Source: Clostridia bacterium
GTDB lineage: Bacteria; Bacillota; Clostridia; Christensenellales; DTU072
Direction of reading: 5' to 3'
DNA: 44,653 nucleotides
NCBI GenBank assembly: GCA_028701415.1
Contig: JAQVQU010000004.1
Span: 1-44,653, forward strand
In this document: piece after piece, positions 1 through 9,088 of the stretch
Layout of the letters: each line of letters starts with the position of its first letter
How positions within the stretch are numbered: the first letter of the stretch is position 1
Made by a program: the position numbers and the translations under genes
Notes under the pieces: generated by a model
Databases searched by the model: none
Seen by the model: the letters and a program-made list of their open reading frames with translations, nothing else
What the model was told of the DNA's origin: nothing

Positions 1-1
1 T

Positions 2-85
2 AATTCCAAAAAGAAAGCTGAACAAGAGGCGGCTAAGGCTTTAATCTTTAGAGAGAACCTTTTAAATTTAAATTTTGTTTATTGA
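2..85 (+). CDS. rnc: Ribonuclease III, C-terminal fragment
   Basis: Open reading frame that enters from the left edge and stops at TGA 83-85; 27 residues are visible. The start of the fragment reads NSKKKAEQEAAKALI, which matches the last helix of the double-stranded RNA-binding domain of RNase III (SKKEAEQ-AAK-AL pattern). In Bacillota rnc lies directly upstream of smc, so position supports the call. Only the end of the dsRNA-binding domain is present; the catalytic domain is outside the window. The 10-residue tail after the helix is AT-rich and not conserved. Confidence 0.8.
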   Translation, partial: NSKKKAEQEAAKALIFRENLLNLNFVY

Positions 86-149
86 GTAAGTTTTTTTATT
101 ACATACCCTCCTACATTTCGGATTTATTAATATGAAAAACTATATTTTG

Positions 150-178
150 TTGCCTTTTATTCCTTCAAAAGTTATAAT
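150..178 (+). promoter_or_regulatory. Probable sigma-A promoter for smc-ftsY
   Basis: TTGCCT at 150-155 and a perfect TATAAT at 173-178, separated by 17 bases, lie in the 136-base gap between rnc and smc. Transcription would start near 185 and give a leader of about 37 bases. The call rests on consensus match and spacing only. The rest of the gap is AT-rich with no clear terminator for rnc. Confidence 0.6.
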
Positions 179-221
179 AAAACTTAAATGTAATCTAGCA
201 TTTTACTGATGGGGTGTTGTT

Positions 222-3200
222 TTGAATTTAAGTAAAATCGAAATTCAAGGGTTTAAATCTTTTGCTGATAAAACAGAGATTATTTTTGATACAAATATTA
301 CAGGTATTGTTGGCCCTAATGGCTGTGGAAAGTCAAATGTAGTTGAGGCAGTTAGATGGGTTTTAGGTGAGCAAAAAAGCTCGATTTTAAGAATTTCTAA
401 GAATACAGATTTGATTTTTGGCGGAACAAAAACTGGCAGAAGGTCTCAGTCCTACTGTGAGGCTTCTATATATTTAGATAACTCAAAGCATCTATATCCT
501 ATAGATTTTGAGGAATTGGTAATTACAAGAAAATTGGACAGAAGTGGGGAAAGTTCCTCATTTATTAACGGTCAAAGATGTAATTTGAAAGATATTGTAA
601 ATTTATTTAGAGATACTGGAGTAGGTAGAGAAGGATATAGTATTATTGGACAGGGCAAAATTGATAGTATTGTAGGATATAAACCTGAAGCAAGAAGGGA
701 GATATTTGAGGAGGCAGCTGGAATATCTAAACATAAAGATAAGAAAAATTCCAGTGAGAATAAATTGTCTCGTACAAGAGATAATATGTCCCGGCTGAAT
801 GATATTATGTTGGAGCTCGAGCAAAACCTTGGGCCCCTTAAGTTGGAAGCAGAACAAGCAATAGAAGTTAAAAAGACTAGAAAAGAACTTAAAAACGAAG
901 AAATTCATCTATTTTTATTTCAAAGTGAGAATACTGATTTTTCAAGAAATCAAACCCAAGCAAAGTTAAAAGAGATAACGAAAACTTATGAAAATGAGAT
1001 AGAAGAATTATCTCAACTGAATGAAAAATATAATGATACTTTAAAATTGATATCAGACCTAGATGTTTCTTCAAGTAGATTACATGACCAAATATTGACT
1101 CTTACAGTAGAAGCACAAAAAGCTTTGGGAAGATCTGAAAACTTGTCATTAACTTTAACTTATAAAAAAGAAAGTAGAGACAAAAAAAACTCAGAATATC
1201 AATCGAATCAAGTTATAATGAAATCTCGGGCCAAAGATATAATTGATAAAATTGCTTATAAACAGCAAATAGAAGATGAGTTAGATAGAGAAAACAATAA
1301 TCATCAAAAAATGTCTGCAGAATATTCTAAATTAAATGAATCTGTGGATTCGCAGGAAAAAGAGATAGAATTAAGTAAACAATTGATGCTTGATAGGGTC
1401 TCTGCTAGTGCAGAGATTGATAAAAATAGAGCGAAATACGAAGTTGAATTTAACTTATTAAAACAAAATCTTCAAGACAATAAAACCCTTTTAACTGAAA
1501 AGAAGAAACTTCTATCAGATATTGAGAATCAAAAAGAATCGCTTATTGCCAAAATTGAAAAAATTAGTACAGAAAATAAACTCAAACTAGAGGAAAAATC
1601 GGCTGCTGAGATTAATTATGAGTCAAATAAAAAGGAATTGATCGAAGCAGAATTAAAGAGGAGCGAACTTATTGCTGAAAGATCAAATCTTCAGTTTAAG
1701 CTTACTACTATAAAAGAAAATATTGAAAGTTACTCGAGTTATGATGCAGCTATACAAAATCTTATGGAGTCGGCTAAAGAAGATAAAAATATTTCATCCC
1801 AAATAATAGGTACTTTAGCTGAAATTATCTCGGTCCCTAAAGAATATATGGTGGCTATTGAAATTGCTTTGGGTAATTCAATACAAAATATTGTTACTCC
1901 TGATGAGCGATCGGCATCTATTTTAATAGATTTACTTAAAAGAAATAATTATGGAAGGGCAACATTCTTGCCAGTTTCTACGGTGAAGCCGCATCCTTTA
2001 CAAAAAGAATATGAAGGTTGTTTATCTGAAAGAGGAATCATTGGATGTGCCTCTAATTTGATAAGGTATGAACATAGATTTTCTGGAATTATTTCCAGTT
2101 TTCTTGGTAGAACTATAATAGCAGAAGATAAAGAAACTGCTATCATTGTAGCAAAAAAATACAACTATTCTTTTCGAATTGTTACTCTAGATGGAGAAGC
2201 TTTTTTGCCGAGCGGAGCTATTTCCGGAGGTTCTTCTAGAACCCGGAGTTCAAGAATCTTGTCACAGGAGACCGAATCTCAAGAATTTGAAAAGAAATAT
2301 AAAAAATGTGTAAAAGATATTTCCTTAAATTCTGATTTGATTGAAGAGTTAAAAGAAGAAAAAGAAAAGTATTCACTAGCATTAAATGTTTGTGCTGCAA
2401 GGTTAACGCAAATTGAAAAAGAGTTGATTGAGCTGGGGGGGAAACTTACTAGTATTTGTGAAAAAGAGGATACAATTATTTCCGAAATAGGAAAAAATGA
2501 AAACCTTATTGAGCAAATATCAAAAAGAGTTGAAGAATTGTCTTTTATGCTCAGTTCAAGTGATAAAAATTATTCTGCCGTAAATCAACAGAAGGTTTCT
2601 GTTGATGATTTTTTATTAGAAGCAAAAGATAAATATTTCAAAGATAAAGAAAGAAGATCCAATATTTCAAAAGAATTGACAGATATTTACGTAAAGATAA
2701 AATCTTTAGAAACTGCTAGAGAAAAAACTGAACAAGATATATCTGATTATAGATTAGAATATAAATCCTTAGAAAAAAAACAAATAGAATTAGAAGTCGA
2801 AATAAAAATTTTGGATAGCGAGATTGCAAACATACAAAAAAATATGGATATTGATCAATTTTCTGAAGGAGATCGTATAAAACTTAAAGCAGCGCAAACT
2901 GACTTGGAGATGATTGATTCTAAAAAAAGGAATTTAAATCAAGAGTTAACGGATATTGATGGAAAGAGAGCGATTAAAAACATACAAATCAATGATATTA
3001 ATGAAAAGAAAATTAGAGAAGAGAATAATCTGGAAAAAATTAATCTGGAAATTGAGAATATGTCCTCTAGAATTTTTGAAACTTATGGACTTAACGTTGA
3101 AGAATGTAAAACTTACTGGATGGAAGAAGGGCTAGGACAGATTTCACAGAATATCAATGTAGAAAAATCCTTAGACAAGATTCTCCGTCTTAGAAGAAAG

Positions 3201-3833
3201 ATTGAGCGAATAGGTCCTATTAACGAATTGGCCGAAGACAAGTATAATTCTGAAAGCATCAGATACGATGACATGAAAAAACAATTTGATGATTTATCCA
3301 AAGCTGAGCAAGATCTAGTAAAAATAATCACTGATTTAACAAAAGAGATGGAACAAAGATTTACCGAAAATTTCAAGAAAATTAGTGAAAATTTCAAAAT
3401 TACTTATAAAGATTTGTTCGGAGGGGGGACAGGACATTTAAGCCTTGAAAAGGGAGTGAGTCCGTTAACAGCGGGAATCAATATAGACTCTCAACCGCCA
3501 GGAAAAGACTTGAAGTCAATAGAATTGCTTTCTGGAGGGGAAAAGACACTTACAGCCATAGCCATTCTTTTTGCAATAAATAAATTGACTCCTATGCCAT
3601 TTAGCATACTAGATGAAATAGACGCTTCTCTTGATGAGTCTAATGCTAGGCTTTTTGCCCAGTATTTATCCAAGTTTTCTAAAGATACTGAATTTATTGT
3701 GATAACGCATAGAAAACCGACAATGTCTCTATGTGATGTATTGTATGGAGTTACAATGCAAGAAAAAGGAGTTAGCAAAATAGTAAAAGTAAAGCTTGAG
3801 GAAGCCGAAAAACATGTAAATAAAGGGGCATAA
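222..3833 (+). CDS. smc: Chromosome segregation protein SMC
   Basis: ATPase of the SMC-ScpAB condensin complex, which organises and helps segregate the chromosome. At 1203 aa it is close to the usual length of about 1190. The N-terminal head has the ABC-type Walker A motif GPNGCGKSN at 31-39. Long coiled-coil arms follow, then a globular hinge at about 507-680 that ends in the glycine-rich stretch SGAISGG. After the second coiled coil, the C-terminal head carries the signature LSGGEK near 1103 and Walker B FSILDEIDASLDE near 1128. The start is TTG 222, preceded by GGGGTG at 211-216; translation from there gives the expected NLSKIEIQGFKSFADKT beginning. ftsY begins three bases after the stop, so the two are co-transcribed as in Bacillus. 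Confidence 0.97.
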   Translation: MNLSKIEIQGFKSFADKTEIIFDTNITGIVGPNGCGKSNVVEAVRWVLGEQKSSILRISKNTDLIFGGTKTGRRSQSYCEASIYLDNSKHLYPIDFEELVITRKLDRSGESSSFINGQRCNLKDIVNLFRDTGVGREGYSIIGQGKIDSIVGYKPEARREIFEEAAGISKHKDKKNSSENKLSRTRDNMSRLNDIMLELEQNLGPLKLEAEQAIEVKKTRKELKNEEIHLFLFQSENTDFSRNQTQAKLKEITKTYENEIEELSQLNEKYNDTLKLISDLDVSSSRLHDQILTLTVEAQKALGRSENLSLTLTYKKESRDKKNSEYQSNQVIMKSRAKDIIDKIAYKQQIEDELDRENNNHQKMSAEYSKLNESVDSQEKEIELSKQLMLDRVSASAEIDKNRAKYEVEFNLLKQNLQDNKTLLTEKKKLLSDIENQKESLIAKIEKISTENKLKLEEKSAAEINYESNKKELIEAELKRSELIAERSNLQFKLTTIKENIESYSSYDAAIQNLMESAKEDKNISSQIIGTLAEIISVPKEYMVAIEIALGNSIQNIVTPDERSASILIDLLKRNNYGRATFLPVSTVKPHPLQKEYEGCLSERGIIGCASNLIRYEHRFSGIISSFLGRTIIAEDKETAIIVAKKYNYSFRIVTLDGEAFLPSGAISGGSSRTRSSRILSQETESQEFEKKYKKCVKDISLNSDLIEELKEEKEKYSLALNVCAARLTQIEKELIELGGKLTSICEKEDTIISEIGKNENLIEQISKRVEELSFMLSSSDKNYSAVNQQKVSVDDFLLEAKDKYFKDKERRSNISKELTDIYVKIKSLETAREKTEQDISDYRLEYKSLEKKQIELEVEIKILDSEIANIQKNMDIDQFSEGDRIKLKAAQTDLEMIDSKKRNLNQELTDIDGKRAIKNIQINDINEKKIREENNLEKINLEIENMSSRIFETYGLNVEECKTYWMEEGLGQISQNINVEKSLDKILRLRRKIERIGPINELAEDKYNSESIRYDDMKKQFDDLSKAEQDLVKIITDLTKEMEQRFTENFKKISENFKITYKDLFGGGTGHLSLEKGVSPLTAGINIDSQPPGKDLKSIELLSGGEKTLTAIAILFAINKLTPMPFSILDEIDASLDESNARLFAQYLSKFSKDTEFIVITHRKPTMSLCDVLYGVTMQEKGVSKIVKVKLEEAEKHVNKGA

Positions 3834-3836
3834 TTC

Positions 3837-4733
3837 ATGGGATTTTTCTTAAAATTAAAAGAAGGCTTAAAAAAAACCAGAGAAAGTATTAGTAGAAAAT
3901 TTTTCGAAGCTTTTAAAACTAAAGAACTTGACCAGAAATTTTATGACGCACTCGAAGTAGCCTTGATATCAGCCGACATGGGCTATATTGCAACAGAAAA
4001 TATTTTAAATAGATTGCGAACTGAAATCCCATCAAAAAAAATTTCTAAACCTGAAGAGGCTAAGACACTTTTAAAAAAAATATTACTTGAGACGATTGAT
4101 TATGAAATACCAAATTATGAATTCCCTCTCTTAATATTAATTTCTGGTGTTAATGGAGTTGGAAAAACAACTGCCGTGGGAAAGTTGGCTAAATTATTTG
4201 TTTCTCAGGGAAAAAGTGTTGTAATTGCGGCTGCCGATACTTTTCGAGCCGCTGCAAGCGAACAACTAGAAATTTGGGCGGAAAGAGCAGGTGTAAGGGT
4301 AATTTCTCATTCTGAAGGGAGTGACCCGGCCGCTGTGGTTTTTGACACTCTAATTTCTGCAAAAACTAAAGGGACACAAGTAATAATCGTAGATACTGCA
4401 GGAAGATTACATAATAAGAAAAATCTAATGGAAGAACTGAAGAAAATTAATCGAGTTATAGACCGCGAACTACCCAACTCTGATCGTCGAAATTTAATAG
4501 TGCTAGATGCGACAACTGGACAAAATGCAGTAAGACAGGTTGAGGTTTTTAATGAGGCAATAGAAATAGATGGTATAATCCTAACTAAGCTAGACGGAAC
4601 AGCTAAAGGCGGAGTTGTTATGGCAATAGCAGAAGAGCAGAATATCCCAGTTTATTATGCTGGAGTCGGGGAAGGAATTGACGATTTAATCCCATTTGAT
4701 GCAAAAGATTTTATAGATGCCATTTTAGATTAG
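3837..4733 (+). CDS. ftsY: Signal recognition particle receptor FtsY
   Basis: SRP-type GTPase that docks the Ffh-ribosome complex at the membrane for co-translational insertion. The 298 aa protein has the N domain (about 1-95) and the G domain. The P-loop GVNGVGKTT is near 104, DTAGRL near 185 and TKLDGTAKGG near 249. It starts directly with MGFFLKLKEGLKKTRES, so there is only a short amphipathic leader and no long acidic A domain as in E. coli. That is normal for Gram-positive FtsY. The gene is three bases downstream of smc. Its partner gene ffh follows after a short promoter region and ylxM. Confidence 0.97.
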   Translation: MGFFLKLKEGLKKTRESISRKFFEAFKTKELDQKFYDALEVALISADMGYIATENILNRLRTEIPSKKISKPEEAKTLLKKILLETIDYEIPNYEFPLLILISGVNGVGKTTAVGKLAKLFVSQGKSVVIAAADTFRAAASEQLEIWAERAGVRVISHSEGSDPAAVVFDTLISAKTKGTQVIIVDTAGRLHNKKNLMEELKKINRVIDRELPNSDRRNLIVLDATTGQNAVRQVEVFNEAIEIDGIILTKLDGTAKGGVVMAIAEEQNIPVYYAGVGEGIDDLIPFDAKDFIDAILD

Positions 4734-4751
4734 ATTTATTATTACATTCAT

Positions 4752-4780
4752 TTGACATATTTATTATTTAAAAGTAAAAT
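4752..4780 (+). promoter_or_regulatory. Sigma-A promoter for ylxM-ffh and downstream genes
   Basis: TTGACA at 4752-4757, a 17-base spacer and TAAAAT at 4775-4780 give a near-consensus promoter. It lies in the 103-base gap between ftsY and ylxM. No hairpin terminator is visible after ftsY, so the ffh-rpsP-trmD block probably also receives read-through from the smc promoter. Confidence 0.75.
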
Positions 4781-4836
4781 AGTGTAAAACAAAAATACTT
4801 TACACAAGCAAGGCAGATTTTTTGAATTGAAGAACG

Positions 4837-5163
4837 ATGAATAAGTTAGATAAATTAGAGATATCCCTGTTAAATGATTATTACAGCTCTTTATTAACAG
4901 ACTATCAGGCTGGTTTGATACGTTTATATTATGACGACGATCTTTCTTTGTCGGAAATTGCAGAGCTGAACAATATTACCCGACAAGCCGCTTTAGATGT
5001 TATCAATAGAGGGACTTCAAAACTAAAAGAATTTGAGAGCAAGTTAAATCTAGTCAAAAAGACTCAAGTTTTAAAAAATGAAATTATCAAGCTAAAGACA
5101 TCGTGTGATATCGATACTTCAAATAAATTAGAAAACATTTTAGAAATTTTGGAAGAATTATAA
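4837..5163 (+). CDS. ylxM: YlxM-family putative DNA-binding protein
   Basis: 108 aa helix-turn-helix protein of the YlxM/p13 family, which resembles sigma region 4. The segment from about 20 to 50 (YQAGLIRLYYDDDLSLSEIA followed by NNITRQAALDVI) forms the HTH. The C-terminal half is charged and likely helical. The family is nearly always encoded just upstream of ffh. In streptococci the homologue has been linked to modulating the SRP pathway; elsewhere its role is not well defined. The ribosome binding site is weak (GAAG before the ATG). The stop overlaps the ffh start in TAATG, which suggests translational coupling. Confidence 0.9.
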   Translation: MNKLDKLEISLLNDYYSSLLTDYQAGLIRLYYDDDLSLSEIAELNNITRQAALDVINRGTSKLKEFESKLNLVKKTQVLKNEIIKLKTSCDIDTSNKLENILEILEEL

Positions 5164-6473
5164 TGGCATTATTTAAAACTTTATCTTTAAAAATTAATCA
5201 TGCGTTTAGTAAGATTAAAAATAAGTCTGGATTAACTGAGCTTGAGTTGAAAGAAGCGATGAGAGAAGTTAGAATGGCTCTTCTTGAAGCAGATGTAAAC
5301 TTCTTAGTAGCAAAAGAATTTATTAATAAAGTTACAAGCAAGGCAATTGGGTCAGACATTTTACGAGGCTTGAATAGTTCTCAACAAGTAATAAAACTTG
5401 TAAATGATGAACTTGTTGAATTAATGGGTAGTCGCTTTTCCAAACTAATGGTTTCTGACTCTCTTCCTTCGGTATACATGATGTGCGGGCTTCAAGGTTC
5501 TGGCAAGACGACAATGTGTGGAAAGCTTGCAAAGATTCTGGCTAAAGATAACAAAAAAGTATTGCTCGCTGCTTGTGATATATACAGGCCTGCGGCAATT
5601 AAACAGCTACAAATTATAGGGGAAAGAAGCAAAACTCAAGTTTTTGAAAAAGGCCAAATCGATCCCATTATAATCTCAAAACAAGCTGTTGAATATGCTA
5701 AAACAAATGGGTACGATACCGTTATACTGGATACCGCGGGTAGGTTGCATATAGATGAAAAATTAATGGAAGAATTGAGATCCATTAAGCTTGCAGTTAA
5801 ACCCACTGAAATTTTATTAGTTGTTGATAGTATGTTAGGGCAAGATAGTGTAAATGTTGCAGATAGATTTAATCAAGATTTAGATATATCAGGAGTGATT
5901 TTAACCAAATTAGATGGGGATACTAGAGGCGGAGCTGCCTTGTCCATAAAGGCAATTTGTGGCAAACCAATAAAGTATGTTGGGATAGGAGAAAAATTAG
6001 AAGATATTGAACCTTTTCACCCTGACAGAATGGCTTCAAGAATCCTTGGAATGGGGGATGTATTAACTCTTATTGAAAAGGCTCAAGATGCAATTTCTGA
6101 AGAGAATGCAAAAAAAATAGCAAAAAAAATAAAGAATAGCTCATTTGATCTTGAAGACTATTTAGATCAATTAAATGGAATTAAAAAGATGGGTGGTATG
6201 AAGGATATGTTGGATATGATTCCAGGCCTATCTGGAAAAGTAAGTGCAAAAGATATTGATGATAAGTCTTTTGATAGGACTAAGGCAATCATTTATTCAA
6301 TGACTCCAGAGGAGCGTCATAAACCAGAAATTATTAAGGCTTCTAGAAGGAAAAGAATATCGAAGGGTAGCGGAACTTCAGTACAAGAGGTGAATAAACT
6401 TTTGAACCAGTTTGAACAAATGAAATTAATGATGAAAAAAGTAAGTTCGGGAAAATTTAAATTCCCGTTCTAA
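5163..6473 (+). CDS. ffh: Signal recognition particle protein Ffh
   Basis: GTPase core of the bacterial signal recognition particle. It binds signal sequences and 4.5S/scRNA through its M domain and FtsY through its NG domain. The 436 aa protein has an N domain (about 1-95), then GLQGSGKTT near 109, DTAGRL near 189 and TKLDGDTRGG near 250. The methionine-rich M domain spans about 305-436 and contains the MTPEER and SRRKRISKGSG RNA-binding region, ending in a short FKFPF tail. The start codon overlaps the ylxM stop by one base. rpsP follows after 22 bases with its own strong ribosome binding site. Confidence 0.98.
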   Translation: MALFKTLSLKINHAFSKIKNKSGLTELELKEAMREVRMALLEADVNFLVAKEFINKVTSKAIGSDILRGLNSSQQVIKLVNDELVELMGSRFSKLMVSDSLPSVYMMCGLQGSGKTTMCGKLAKILAKDNKKVLLAACDIYRPAAIKQLQIIGERSKTQVFEKGQIDPIIISKQAVEYAKTNGYDTVILDTAGRLHIDEKLMEELRSIKLAVKPTEILLVVDSMLGQDSVNVADRFNQDLDISGVILTKLDGDTRGGAALSIKAICGKPIKYVGIGEKLEDIEPFHPDRMASRILGMGDVLTLIEKAQDAISEENAKKIAKKIKNSSFDLEDYLDQLNGIKKMGGMKDMLDMIPGLSGKVSAKDIDDKSFDRTKAIIYSMTPEERHKPEIIKASRRKRISKGSGTSVQEVNKLLNQFEQMKLMMKKVSSGKFKFPF

Positions 6474-6495
6474 TATAATATTTTGGAGGTAAAAA

Positions 6496-6810
6496 ATGGC
6501 AGTAAAAATTAGGTTAACAAGAATGGGCGCAAAGAAGAAACCTTTTTATCGTATCGTTGCGATAGATTCGGGAAAGGCAAGGGATAGTAAGTACATTGAA
6601 CAGATTGGTACTTTTGATCCAATTTCTGATCCAGTCGCGATCAAAATTGATGCAGAAAAAGCAAAGAAGTGGCTTGCTAATGGAGCCCAACCAACCGACA
6701 CAGTAAGGTCTATATTTGTGAAAGAAGGGATTATCGCGCCTTCAGCTAAAGCAAAGAAATCTGATGACTCTAAAAGTGAAGCCATAGATGCTGCTGCGAA
6801 AAAAATATAG
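6496..6810 (+). CDS. rpsP: 30S ribosomal protein S16
   Basis: Small-subunit protein needed for assembly of the 30S 5' domain. 104 aa, beginning AVKIRLTRMGAKKKPFYRIV, the classic S16 N-terminus, with SKYIEQIGTFDP and a DAEKAKKWLANGAQPTDTV core. A lysine/alanine-rich tail of about 20 residues extends past the conserved domain, as is common in Bacillota. GGAGG at 6485-6489 is a strong ribosome binding site. It opens the conserved rpsP-khpA-rimM-trmD order. Confidence 0.98.
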   Translation: MAVKIRLTRMGAKKKPFYRIVAIDSGKARDSKYIEQIGTFDPISDPVAIKIDAEKAKKWLANGAQPTDTVRSIFVKEGIIAPSAKAKKSDDSKSEAIDAAAKKI

Positions 6811-6826
6811 AGCGTAAGGAGAAAAA

Positions 6827-7057
6827 ATGAGAGAGCTTGTAGATTATTTAGTAGGTGAAATTTTATCAAAAGATAATTTTGACATTGTAGAGGTTGAAGA
6901 CGGAAATACAGTTGAGATTCGTGTTCAGGTTGATGCAGATAAAATAGGAAAAGTTATCGGAAAGTCAGGGAGAATAGCCAAAGCAATTAGAACAATTGTA
7001 AAGGCATCTGCACAGAATTCGGATAAGCACTATGATGTCATAATTAGTGAAAGATGA
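6827..7057 (+). CDS. khpA: KH-domain RNA-binding protein KhpA (YlqC)
   Basis: Single KH domain of 76 aa with the GxxG loop in GKVIGKSGRIAKAIR at about 45-59. KhpA forms a complex with KhpB/Jag in Gram-positives and binds many RNAs, affecting cell division and elongation; that role comes from other species. A good AGGAG site precedes the ATG. The stop overlaps the rimM start (ATGA), so the two are translationally coupled. The ylqD gene found here in Bacillus is absent. Confidence 0.93.
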   Translation: MRELVDYLVGEILSKDNFDIVEVEDGNTVEIRVQVDADKIGKVIGKSGRIAKAIRTIVKASAQNSDKHYDVIISER

Positions 7058-7557
7058 TAGATAATGTACTAGTAGGGAAAATCCTCACGGCTCATGGGAT
7101 AAAAGGAGAAATTAAAATTCTTCCATATACCGATAGCACGGAGGATTTTTGCCGAATAAAAAATTTATTTATAAATGGTGTGCACTATGAGGTTGAATCT
7201 TCTCGCCCAATTGGGGAAAGGGTTTTATTGAAACTTAAAGGGATAGATGATAGAGATTCTGCTTTAAGCTTAAATGGGGATCTATTTGTAGATAGGATTG
7301 ATTTGCCCGATAAGGTTGGGAGATACTATGTTCACGATATTTTGGGTTTTTCGGTGATTTGCTGCGGAATAGTCGAGGGGTTTTTACGTGAAATTATGAA
7401 TTATGGAAATAGCGTGGATATTTACTTTGTTGAGTCAGATAAAGGCAACTATAGTTTTCCAGCTCTTCAAGAAGTTATAGAAAAAATTGATATCGATAAT
7501 AAAAAAATAATTCTTATTGAAAAAGAATTAGAAAAGGTAAGAGTTTATGAAGTTTAG
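7054..7557 (+). CDS. rimM: Ribosome maturation factor RimM
   Basis: Assembly factor that binds S19 and helps mature the 30S head. 167 aa. The N-terminal RimM barrel starts VLVGKILTAHGIKGEIKI, and the PRC-type beta-barrel follows from about 88 with GRYYVHDILGFSV. The final residues (FPALQEVIEKIDIDNKKIIL) match the conserved RimM ending. It overlaps khpA by 4 bases and trmD by 11 bases, as expected for a coupled rpsP operon. Confidence 0.95.
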   Translation: MIDNVLVGKILTAHGIKGEIKILPYTDSTEDFCRIKNLFINGVHYEVESSRPIGERVLLKLKGIDDRDSALSLNGDLFVDRIDLPDKVGRYYVHDILGFSVICCGIVEGFLREIMNYGNSVDIYFVESDKGNYSFPALQEVIEKIDIDNKKIILIEKELEKVRVYEV

Positions 7558-8215
7558 TGTATTAACTCTTTTGCCAGAAATATATGATAGTTTAAACTAC
7601 AGTGTTATTGGAAGAGCTATAACAAATAAGATTATTAATATTTCTGTTAGCAATATTCGTGATTATTCGTTGGATAAGCACAAGAAATGTGACGATATGC
7701 CTTTTGGTGGGGGGGCAGGGATGGTTATGACTCCCCAACCGATTCATTCAGCACTAGAATATATTGATCCTGAACATAAATCTTTAAGAGTTTATTTGTC
7801 TCCCAAAGGCGAAAAATTTGATCATAGCTTAGCAAAAAAATTAAGCAATGAAAAATGGATTACGCTACTTAATGGTAGCTTTGAGGGTGTTGACCAAAGA
7901 GTTATTGATTTGGATATCGACAAAGAAATTTCTATAGGCGACTATATTCTTACATCAGGTGATTTTGCCTCTTTGGTTATAATAAATTGTATTTCTAGAT
8001 TTATTCCTGGAGTTTTGGGAAGTGAATTATCAGCAGAAGAAGATAGTTTTTCAAATGGCTTATTAGAGTATCCACATTATACACGGCCTCAGAAATTTTT
8101 AGGTATAACCGTTCCCAAGGTTCTATTAAGTGGCAATCACGAGGAAATTAAAAAATGGCGAAATTCTCAAAGTAGATTAATAACAAATAATAAAAGGCCA
8201 GATCTTTCGGAGTAG
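7547..8215 (+). CDS. trmD: tRNA (guanine37-N1)-methyltransferase TrmD
   Basis: SPOUT-class enzyme that makes m1G37 in tRNAs for Leu, Pro and Arg and so prevents +1 frameshifting. Its motifs are MPFGGGAGMVM near 48, IGDYILTSGD near 128, ISRFIPGVLG near 144 and AEEDSF near 158. The Arg of ISRF and the Asp of EEDS align by hand with E. coli Arg154 and Asp169, the catalytic pair. Two oddities: the usual CG(R/H)YEG cofactor-loop motif reads NGSFEG, and at 222 aa the protein lacks about 20-30 residues of the normal C-terminus. The fold and catalytic pair look intact, so I expect an active enzyme. It overlaps rimM by 11 bases. Confidence 0.94.
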   Translation: MKFSVLTLLPEIYDSLNYSVIGRAITNKIINISVSNIRDYSLDKHKKCDDMPFGGGAGMVMTPQPIHSALEYIDPEHKSLRVYLSPKGEKFDHSLAKKLSNEKWITLLNGSFEGVDQRVIDLDIDKEISIGDYILTSGDFASLVIINCISRFIPGVLGSELSAEEDSFSNGLLEYPHYTRPQKFLGITVPKVLLSGNHEEIKKWRNSQSRLITNNKRPDLSE

Positions 8216-8218
8216 ATT

Positions 8219-9088
8219 ATGTTTATACATTGGTATCCTGGACATATGACCAAGGCTTATAGATTACTAGAAGGTAACATATGCCTAGTTGACAGCGTTA
8301 TATATGTTCTTGATGCAAGGGCACCACTATCTTGTATAAATGAAGAGTTCGATAAGCTAATAAGAAATAAACCGGTCTTATATGTGATTAACAAATCTGA
8401 CCTTATATCAAAAGCCGATTTGAATCTATGGTTAAATTATTTTAAAAAATTGAATCTACCCTGCGTGTCTACGAACAGTTTATCCCTTGAAGAGGCAAGG
8501 ATTGTCAAGGAAGCATTGAATTCATTGCATGTAAATTTAATTGAAAAATATATGAAAAAAAATACTATTAGGACTCCAAGATCTATGGTCATAGGAGTGC
8601 CAAATAGTGGCAAATCTTCTTTAATAAATAATCTTGCATCTAAGGGAAAACTCGAGACAGCAAACAGACCGGGAGTTACTCGTTCAATTCAATGGATTAA
8701 AATTAATAACAATATAGAACTAATGGATAGCCCGGGTCTTCTTTTCCCAGATTTTAAAAATCAGGAGAAAGCCTATAAATTAGCTGCAATTGGAAGTATA
8801 AAGGATGAACGATTCGATTTTTTAGAGTTGGCAGAAAAACTTTTTTTGCAAATTGAAGAAATAGCTCCCCAAAATATTATTAAAAGGTATGCAGAGATAA
8901 TAAACCATAAAAATAATTCTCATATAGAAAATATTGCTTTTTCTAGGGGCTTCTTATTATCTGGGGGTAAGCCAGACCTAGAAAGGGCGGCAAGAACATT
9001 TGTAAACGATTTTAGAAAAGGTTTTTTGGGGAAAATCTGTTTAGATATAGCTCTAATTCATAAAGACTTTTTATATAAGGGGGAGTAA
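8219..9088 (+). CDS. rbgA: Ribosome biogenesis GTPase RbgA (YlqF)
   Basis: Circularly permuted GTPase required in Bacillus for late assembly of the 50S subunit. The motifs appear in the permuted order: G4 NKSDL near 58, then the P-loop GVPNSGKSSL near 126, then G3 DSPGLLFP near 173. The N-terminus FIHWYPGHMTKA is typical of YlqF/MTG1 proteins. A helical C-terminal domain follows, for a normal total of 289 aa. CGGAG before the ATG is the ribosome binding site. Its TAA overlaps the rnhB start by one base, keeping the familiar rbgA-rnhB pair. Confidence 0.95.
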   Translation: MFIHWYPGHMTKAYRLLEGNICLVDSVIYVLDARAPLSCINEEFDKLIRNKPVLYVINKSDLISKADLNLWLNYFKKLNLPCVSTNSLSLEEARIVKEALNSLHVNLIEKYMKKNTIRTPRSMVIGVPNSGKSSLINNLASKGKLETANRPGVTRSIQWIKINNNIELMDSPGLLFPDFKNQEKAYKLAAIGSIKDERFDFLELAEKLFLQIEEIAPQNIIKRYAEIINHKNNSHIENIAFSRGFLLSGGKPDLERAARTFVNDFRKGFLGKICLDIALIHKDFLYKGE

